From Lewinellaceae bacterium (lineage in GTDB: Bacteria; Bacteroidota; Bacteroidia; Chitinophagales; Saprospiraceae): a stretch of DNA of 64,000 nucleotides. Positions 61,169-64,000 of the stretch are shown here, piece by piece; the first letter of the stretch is position 1; the number at the start of each line of letters is the position of its first letter. The stretch spans positions 2,280,501 through 2,344,500 of the forward strand of contig JACJYK010000001.1 in the NCBI GenBank assembly GCA_020636135.1. Reading direction: 5' to 3'. Under the pieces are notes generated by a model. The model made no database searches. It saw nothing but the letters and a program-made list of their open reading frames with translations, and was not told where the DNA came from. The position numbers and the translations under genes are program-made.

Positions 61169-62446
61169 ATGCACACACCGGTTCAGCAAATTATTTGCCC
61201 ACATTGTGGAGAAGTCATTAAGATTGAAGAAGCACTGGCCCATCAGTTGAATGAACAGGTTAAGTTGGAAATCAAGCAGCACCGTCTAAAACTGGAAGCA
61301 GCACACGCACAACGGGCGAAAGATCTTGAACAGCAGGAAGAAGCCTTCGAAGCCAAAAAGAAGCAACTCAATGATTTATTCCGCGAGCGGCTGGAAAAAG
61401 AAAAAGCCCTCATACGAGATCAGATGAAGCAGGAAGTTCATCTGCAATACGAATCCCAGGTCAAATCCCAGAACGAGGAGTTGCAGACCCTGATGCAGCA
61501 AGTCCACCAGTTGCGAAGCAAAGAAATCGAGCTGGAACAGATGAAACGACGGATGGAATTGCAGCGTAAGGAGATCGAACTGGAATACGAGAAGCAGATG
61601 CATGAACGTCAGCGCGACCTGGAAGTTGCCTTGAGTAAGCGGATCTCGGAAGAAATGGAGCTTAAGATCCGCGAGAAGGACAAACAGCTGGAAGACCAGC
61701 GCAGGCTGATTCAGGAAATGCAGCGAAAAGCAGATCAGGGATCCATGCAACTACAGGGTGAGGTGCAGGAAACCGCCATTGAGGAATGGCTCAGGATACA
61801 ATTTCCACTTGATGAGATCGTTGAGATTAAAAAAGGGGTGCGGGGTGCTGACTGCCTCCAGATCGTACATACACGCCAGCAGAAAAATGCCGGTACCATC
61901 TACTACGAAAGCAAGCGCACCAAAGAGTTTCAGGGCGGGTGGCTGGAGAAATTCAAATCCGATATGATCCAGAGCAATGCAGACGTAGGCATCCTGGTCA
62001 CCCAGACACTTCCCAAAGATATGGAGCGCCTGGGCGAACGGTCCGGAGTGTGGATCTGTACCTTCGAGGAGTTCAAAAGTTTATCCTATATCCTTCGACA
62101 AACACTGATCAAGATCAATGAAGTTGCCGATCACCAGAAAAACAAAGGTGATAAGATGGTGATGCTCTACGATTATCTCACCAGCAATGAATTCAAAATG
62201 AAAATGGAGAGTATCGTGGATGGGTTTACCCAGATGCATGAAGACCTTCAAAAGGAGAAAAATGCGATGCTGCGTCTCTGGAAACAGCGGGAAAAGCAAA
62301 TTCAGAAAGTGCTCATCAATACCACTGAGATGTATGGAGATATCAAAGGAATAGCTGGCCAGTCGATCCCCAATGTGCGTCAACTGGAGCTTCCGATCCA
62401 TGATCAGGATGTTTTCAGCCTGGAAGATGATGAAAATGAGGATTAG
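61169..62446 (+). CDS. DUF2130 domain-containing coiled-coil protein
   Basis: A 425-aa protein. It begins MHTPVQQIICPHCGEVIKIEEALAHQL, a short zinc-ribbon-like CPHCG motif, so 61169 is preferred over the ATG at 61112. A long charged coiled coil follows (about 25-190, LEKEKALIRDQM, QRRLIQEMQRK), then the DUF2130 domain (about 200-340: EWLRIQFPLDEIVEIKKGVRGADCLQ, YYESKRTKEFQGGW, ADVGILVTQTLPKDMERLGERSGVWICTFEE), which looks nuclease-like, and an acidic tail. Role unknown. First of three coiled-coil genes on this strand. Confidence 0.88.
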   Translation: MHTPVQQIICPHCGEVIKIEEALAHQLNEQVKLEIKQHRLKLEAAHAQRAKDLEQQEEAFEAKKKQLNDLFRERLEKEKALIRDQMKQEVHLQYESQVKSQNEELQTLMQQVHQLRSKEIELEQMKRRMELQRKEIELEYEKQMHERQRDLEVALSKRISEEMELKIREKDKQLEDQRRLIQEMQRKADQGSMQLQGEVQETAIEEWLRIQFPLDEIVEIKKGVRGADCLQIVHTRQQKNAGTIYYESKRTKEFQGGWLEKFKSDMIQSNADVGILVTQTLPKDMERLGERSGVWICTFEEFKSLSYILRQTLIKINEVADHQKNKGDKMVMLYDYLTSNEFKMKMESIVDGFTQMHEDLQKEKNAMLRLWKQREKQIQKVLINTTEMYGDIKGIAGQSIPNVRQLELPIHDQDVFSLEDDENED

Positions 62447-62526
62447 TAGATTATTTGCTGGAATTCAGCGTAAATCTCTTCAGAACTGGGTAACATCTCC
62501 CCTATCTTACGCGTCAAACTGATATC

Positions 62527-63078
62527 ATGCAAGAAGCACTCTATCAACTCTTTGACCAACAGGGCCTCACGGATGAGCGCAGTGCTCAATCTCTGGCCGG
62601 AGCACTGAGCAGCAACAGCCTGCAGGGATTTGATTACCTGAAATTTAAACAAAGCTACCAGCAACTGTTAGCCATGGGCATGGTAGAAGAAATGGCAGTG
62701 CGTTCTGCCTTCACCACCGCTGCTACCATGGGCTTAACCAAGGAGAAGCTGTTGCAGACTGCCGAGCATTATCAGAATGTCCTTCATCGCGAGGAAAAAC
62801 AATTCGATGCTGCCCTTAAGAAGCAACTGCATCAGAAAGTGGATTCGCGACGGGATGAACGGGAATTTCTCGAAGCAAAGATCAACGAATACCAGAAGAA
62901 GATCGAGGATCTCCAAAAACAAATCCTGGAATTCCGGCATCAGATGGATAATGCTGAATCCGAGATCGCCGAATCAAAAGAAAAAATAGAACAGACCAAA
63001 GAACGATTCGCTCATGCCTATCAGCATTTCGTAGACTCAATAGGTCATGATGTTGAATTAATAAAAAAGTATTTATAA
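62527..63078 (+). CDS. Hypothetical coiled-coil protein (183 aa), partner gene of the PspA-like protein
   Basis: No family recognised. Residues 1-80 are helical (YQLFDQQGLTDERSAQSLAGAL, FKQSYQQLLAMGMVEEMAVRSAF), 85-170 form a strong charged coiled coil (KIEDLQKQILEFRHQMDNAE), ending HDVELIKKYL. No membrane segment or signal peptide: cytoplasmic. It precedes the membrane-anchored PspA-like gene by 33 bp on the same strand and probably forms an operon with it. Confidence 0.75.
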   Translation: MQEALYQLFDQQGLTDERSAQSLAGALSSNSLQGFDYLKFKQSYQQLLAMGMVEEMAVRSAFTTAATMGLTKEKLLQTAEHYQNVLHREEKQFDAALKKQLHQKVDSRRDEREFLEAKINEYQKKIEDLQKQILEFRHQMDNAESEIAESKEKIEQTKERFAHAYQHFVDSIGHDVELIKKYL

Positions 63079-63111
63079 CTTTTCATTCGATACCTTTCAA
63101 ACACAAGAAAT

Positions 63112-64000
63112 ATGGCAGACACTGCTTTTAATGCACCTGATATGAAACCCAAATCCTTCTGGAAAAGACCGGAAGGTGTGACCGGAACCTTGTTTCTTCT
63201 TGGCATCCTGGGCGTAGCTGGCTATCTGATTGTCACCAATCTATCTGCCATCATAGCCTTTGCCAGTAATGTGCTGGGCCTGGCAGTAATACTCCTGGCT
63301 CTTGGCGCACTTATTTACATGGTCCTGGATCCCAAGATGCGCACACTGGTCAGCTACATGTATAAAAGTGTCATGCGTTGGGTCACTTCCTGGTTTGTCA
63401 CCATTGATCCGATCGGAATCCTGAAGAACTATGTCAGTGATCTTGAAGACAATCTGGCTAAAATGGGCACTCAGATCGGGAACCTTAAAGGTCAGATGCG
63501 CAAGCTCAAGACCGTCATGGATGAAAACAATCAGGAGATTGAAAAGAACCTGGTTATCGCTAAAAAAGCCAAAGAGCTGGGCGATGAGAAAAATATGCTC
63601 CTTTCTTCCCGCAAAGCAGCCCGCCTGCAGGATTCAAATGAGAAATACCAGACGCTGCTCAGCAAAATGGATATCCTCTACCGGGTGCTGACAAGAATGT
63701 ATTCCAACTCCGAAATTCTGCTGGAAGACACCAAGGATCAGGTTAAGGTCAAAGAACAGGAACGCAAGGCCATCCGGGCTTCCCATTCTGCCATGAAATC
63801 CGCGATGTCCATTCTTTCCGGCGATAAAGACAAGCGAGCTATGTTCGATCAGGCTCTGGAGTCCATTGCCGATGATGTGGCTAACAAAGTTGGCGAAATG
63901 GAACGCTTTATGGAAATGTCATCCAAGTTTATGGATTCCATTGACCTGCAAAATGGCGTTTTTGAAGAAGAAGGCCTCAAAATGCTGGAAAAATATGAGC
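63112..64000 (+). CDS. Membrane-anchored PspA/IM30-like coiled-coil protein (3' end outside window)
   Basis: The frame is open from ATG 63112 to the window end (296 codons). Residues 1-22 are soluble (MADTAFNAPDMKPKSFW), then two membrane helices (about 23-45 and 48-66), then a long helical part. From about 100 on, 'DPIGILKNYVSDLEDNLAKM' and 'NQEIEKNLVIAKKAKELGDEKNMLLSSRKA' resemble the PspA/IM30/Vipp1 pattern of one Asp-Pro entry, a helical hairpin and an 'A-K-G-D-E-x-L-A-R' turn. ESCRT-III-like PspA proteins are normally soluble, so a membrane anchor is unusual. Homology is a by-eye inference. Confidence 0.65.
   Translation, partial: MADTAFNAPDMKPKSFWKRPEGVTGTLFLLGILGVAGYLIVTNLSAIIAFASNVLGLAVILLALGALIYMVLDPKMRTLVSYMYKSVMRWVTSWFVTIDPIGILKNYVSDLEDNLAKMGTQIGNLKGQMRKLKTVMDENNQEIEKNLVIAKKAKELGDEKNMLLSSRKAARLQDSNEKYQTLLSKMDILYRVLTRMYSNSEILLEDTKDQVKVKEQERKAIRASHSAMKSAMSILSGDKDKRAMFDQALESIADDVANKVGEMERFMEMSSKFMDSIDLQNGVFEEEGLKMLEKYE

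Overview
The window reads as chromosomal DNA of a Bacteroidota bacterium, most likely of the Saprospiria (Saprospiraceae/Lewinella-like) branch. The grounds are: four proteins with a C-terminal type IX secretion (T9SS) sorting domain, SprB-like and HYR-like repeats in secreted proteins, a TamL-type outer-membrane lipoprotein, a DUF6580 protein, promoters of the Bacteroidetes TAnnTTTG type instead of E. coli -10 boxes, and very few Shine-Dalgarno sequences. No rRNA, tRNA, CRISPR array, integrase or transposase was seen. Most of the window is ordinary, densely packed chromosome, with genes on both strands often ending 2-30 bp apart or overlapping.

Layout. 1-8.2 kb: truncated DeaD-type helicase, a 73-aa conserved-looking small protein, S10 serine carboxypeptidase, a heme-type lipoprotein, a Tat-exported Gfo/Idh/MocA oxidoreductase, a SnoaL-like protein, a front-end fatty acid desaturase and an RhlE-like helicase. 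8.5-20.8 kb: a frameshifted remnant of a secreted protein, a BNR/sortilin-like repeat protein, fused L-serine dehydratase, a TSUP permease, a double SGNH hydrolase, an M1 peptidase with T9SS tail, a TM2 protein and a secreted CXXCH/SprB/HYR protein. 20.8-26.5 kb: YcxB-like protein, a lipoprotein, and a YceI / outer-membrane porin / YceI cluster preceded by a perfect CRP-like palindrome, then fmt. 26.5-33 kb: tandem-ATPase ABC protein, an ABC-2 exporter pair, a second M1 peptidase, DUF6580 protein, and a 0.5-kb array of ~90-bp tandem repeats. 33-38 kb: one 1708-aa Cys-rich secreted protein with dockerin-like, cohesin-like and T9SS modules. 38.4-42 kb: a tight gatC / LolD-like ATPase / cobalamin adenosyltransferase / PgpH operon. 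42-48 kb: deoxynucleoside kinase, YggS, an FG-GAP T9SS protein, an orphan cytochrome oxidase subunit III and a TlpA-like lipoprotein. 48-57.6 kb: TrmH-family methyltransferase divergent from and overlapping tamL, an rluD-like / LuxC-like / nth operon, a transsulfuration enzyme, coaX, a YfcE-like phosphoesterase and a quinone oxidoreductase-like protein. 57.7-64 kb: a LEA-like repeat protein, a choline-transporter-like SSS protein divergent from phosphatidylcholine synthase, and three consecutive coiled-coil genes, the last a membrane-anchored PspA/IM30-like protein cut by the window end.

Most striking: the divergent pair at 58.9-61.1 kb looks like a self-contained choline-to-phosphatidylcholine module. 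The transporter resembles the animal high-affinity choline transporter (SLC5A7/CHT1) motif by motif, and the partner carries the longer-spaced CDP-alcohol motif typical of bacterial Pcs. Second-tier items are the CRP-like operators, the tandem repeat array, the PspA-like coiled-coil run and the giant dockerin/cohesin-like/T9SS protein. All homology statements come from reading the translations and from memory of the families; no search was run.
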